From NCBI GenBank assembly GCA_002371345.1, contig DFHY01000116.1, positions 1 through 14,904 on the forward strand: a stretch of DNA of 14,904 bases, given 5' to 3'. The translations under genes were made by a program, and so were the position numbers. Origin of the DNA: Lachnospiraceae bacterium UBA3711 (GTDB taxonomy: Bacteria > Bacillota > Clostridia > Lachnospirales > Lachnospiraceae). Numbering within the stretch: position 1 is the first letter of the stretch; every line of letters begins with the position of its first letter. The notes below the pieces were generated by a model. That model searched no databases and was not told the DNA's origin. It saw only the letters and a program-made list of their open reading frames with translations. Positions 13,593 through 14,904 of this stretch are shown piece after piece.

Positions 13593-14381
13593 ATGGCGGA
13601 TTTTAGTCCGGAAAGGGTAGGAATTGTGACTGAAAGCACAGGAAATGAAGTACTTAGAATAGAGCACCTTCACAAGGAATTCGAGGGAAATGTAATACTG
13701 AAGGATCTGAACCTGACAGTCAGGAAGGGCGAGGTCATCGTTGTGATCGGTCCCTCCGGCTGCGGGAAGAGCACCCTTCTTCGATGTGTCAACGCGCTGG
13801 AGGATATACAGGGCGGACAGATCCTTCTGGACGGCAGGCCGGTGCACAGCGGAGCGAAGGACATCACCCTGATGCGCCAGAAGATCGGCATGGTGTTCCA
13901 GAGCTATGATCTGTTTCCGCACAAAACCATTATCCAGAATGTGACCCTGGCTCCCTGTAAGGTTCAGAAACGCCCGAGGGCGGAAGCTGAGCAGGAAGCC
14001 CTGGAGCTTCTTGAGAGGGTAGGCCTGGCGGACCGCAGGGACGACTATCCGAGGCAGCTGTCAGGAGGACAGAAGCAGAGGGTCGCGATCGTCCGCGCCC
14101 TGTGCATGCATCCGGAGATCCTGCTTCTTGATGAGATCACTGCCGCGCTTGATCCTGAGATGGTACATGAGGTACTCGACGTGGTGCTGTCACTGGCGCG
14201 CTCGGGAAGTACGATGCTGATCGTGACGCACGAGATGGCTTTCGCCCGCGCCATCGCGGACCGTGTTCTGTTCATCGATGAGGGCGAGATAGTGGAGGAG
14301 AGCACTGATCCGAAGGAATTCTTCACAAAGCCGGAAACGCCGCGCGCGCAGGCATTCCTGAAGACGTTCGATTATGAGTGA
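13593..14381 (+). CDS. Polar amino-acid ABC transporter ATP-binding protein (GlnQ/HisP type)
   Basis: This 262-residue cytoplasmic ATPase energises the importer. Motifs are Walker A GPSGCGKST (53-61), Q-loop VFQSYDLFPH (Gln103), signature LSGGQ (156-160), Walker B ILLLDE (176-181) followed by ITAALDPEM, and H-loop VTHEM (His213). The usual DEPTSALD reads DEITAALD here, a tolerated variant. Two starts are possible: ATG 13593, close behind a hairpin and without a good ribosome site, or the in-frame GTG 13626, preceded by AAAGGG at 13612-13617 (8-base spacing). The GTG would remove 11 residues not needed by the fold (the domain starts near LRIEHLHKEF, 21-30). I give the longer form; both are credible. 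Confidence 0.93.
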   Translation: MADFSPERVGIVTESTGNEVLRIEHLHKEFEGNVILKDLNLTVRKGEVIVVIGPSGCGKSTLLRCVNALEDIQGGQILLDGRPVHSGAKDITLMRQKIGMVFQSYDLFPHKTIIQNVTLAPCKVQKRPRAEAEQEALELLERVGLADRRDDYPRQLSGGQKQRVAIVRALCMHPEILLLDEITAALDPEMVHEVLDVVLSLARSGSTMLIVTHEMAFARAIADRVLFIDEGEIVEESTDPKEFFTKPETPRAQAFLKTFDYE

Positions 14382-14410
14382 ATGCGGGAAGAGAGGAGGA
14401 GAGGATTATC

Positions 14411-14904
14411 ATGGATAATACTTTTGGCATAAACACTAAGAAGCTCGGCTTCGGAATGATGCGGCTTCCTGAACTGGCAATACCCGGGAAGTTTGGAAAT
14501 ATCGATATCGAGCTTACAAAGAAGATGGTGGATTACTTTATATCTGAAGGCTTTACTTACTTTGATACGGCCTGGATGTATTGTGGATCCAAGAGTGAGG
14601 ATGCTGCCGGCGAGGCTCTTGTAAGCAGGCATAACAGGAACGAGTTTACATTGGCCACCAAGCTTCATTCGGGATTCTTTAATAACGAAAAAGAGCGGGA
14701 GAGGGTTTTCAATACTCAGCTTGAGAAAACAAGGGTGGACTACTTTGACTACTATCTTCTGCATGATATGGGAGAAGACAACTATAAAAAGTATCAGAAA
14801 TTCGGATGCTTCGAATGGCTGGCGGATAAGAAGAAAGCCGGATATGTCAGGCATATGGGCTTTTCGTATCATGACAGAGCAGAACTTTTAGACAGGATAC
14901 TTAC
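14411..14904 (+). CDS. Aldo/keto reductase, N-terminal part (3' truncated by the window)
   Basis: The open frame runs from ATG 14411 to the window edge (164 codons and two bases) without a stop. It shows the aldo/keto reductase start of the TIM barrel: KLGFGMMRLP, YFDTAWMYCGSKSEDAAGEAL with catalytic Asp52 and Tyr57, LATKLHS with Lys84, and DYYLLHDM with His118, completing the catalytic tetrad. It should reduce carbonyl substrates with NAD(P)H; the substrate is not predictable. Many clostridial relatives have a C-terminal 4Fe-4S domain, which would lie beyond the window. A purine-rich GAGAGGAGGAGAGG precedes the ATG, and only 29 bases separate it from the ABC ATPase gene, so it may be co-transcribed. 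Its codons favour AAA, TAT, TTT and ATA more than those of its neighbours. Confidence 0.92.
   Translation, partial: MDNTFGINTKKLGFGMMRLPELAIPGKFGNIDIELTKKMVDYFISEGFTYFDTAWMYCGSKSEDAAGEALVSRHNRNEFTLATKLHSGFFNNEKERERVFNTQLEKTRVDYFDYYLLHDMGEDNYKKYQKFGCFEWLADKKKAGYVRHMGFSYHDRAELLDRIL

Noticed and set aside
12726..13922. 398-codon open frame on the - strand
   Set aside because: It lies across three well-supported ABC genes on the + strand, its translation is rich in His, Arg, Gln and Tyr without any motif, and it mirrors the codon bias of the real genes.

Overview
The window reads as chromosomal DNA of a moderately high-GC Gram-positive bacterium. An anaerobic clostridium such as a member of the Lachnospiraceae is my best guess, and it is an inference: it rests on strong AAGGAGG-type ribosome sites, several ATP-binding-cassette (ABC) importer operons, a BMP-family nucleoside importer and a clostridial-style aldo/keto reductase. 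I see no taxonomic marker gene, phage gene, transposase, CRISPR array, tRNA or rRNA. All genes I accept are on the + strand.

Layout. (1) 1-527 is the C-terminal part of a TrkH-type potassium channel subunit. (2) 627-4058 encodes an unusual 1143-residue protein: a TPR-like helical N-terminus, about 690 residues of Ala/Glu/Pro-rich low-complexity sequence with internal repeats, and a C-terminal CbxX/SpoVK-like AAA ATPase with altered catalytic motifs. A clear terminator (4095-4138) ends it. (3) 4225-9314 is a self-contained nucleoside-type ABC importer operon: a near-consensus promoter, a BMP-family binding protein, an attenuator-like hairpin, a double-domain ATPase, two permeases and a strong terminator. 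(4) 9315-9772 is a repeat-rich intergenic region. It holds a large imperfect palindrome, a second copy of its left arm exactly 200 bp downstream, a consensus promoter with an overlapping dyad that may be an Rrf2-type (CymR-like) operator, and a duplicated leader that creates a 24-codon ORF coupled to the next gene. (5) 9773-14381 holds metY (O-acetylhomoserine sulfhydrylase) followed by a polar amino-acid ABC importer: binding protein, two permeases and ATPase. (6) 14411 to the end is a truncated aldo/keto reductase.

How it may fit together. The region 4-5 genes look like a sulfur-assimilation unit. MetY makes homocysteine from O-acetylhomoserine and sulfide, the adjacent binding protein resembles cysteine-binding proteins of the CjaA type, and no terminator is visible between metY and the importer. 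The BMP operon would salvage nucleosides. Both binding proteins have signal peptides ending in an AFA cleavage site but no lipobox cysteine, which is uncommon for Gram-positive ABC importers.

The least explained parts are the TPR/low-complexity/AAA protein, the 9340-9595 palindromic repeats, the coupled mini-ORF before metY, and a perfect 14-bp hairpin just before the last ABC gene. No search or folding program was used. Family names come from motif recognition.
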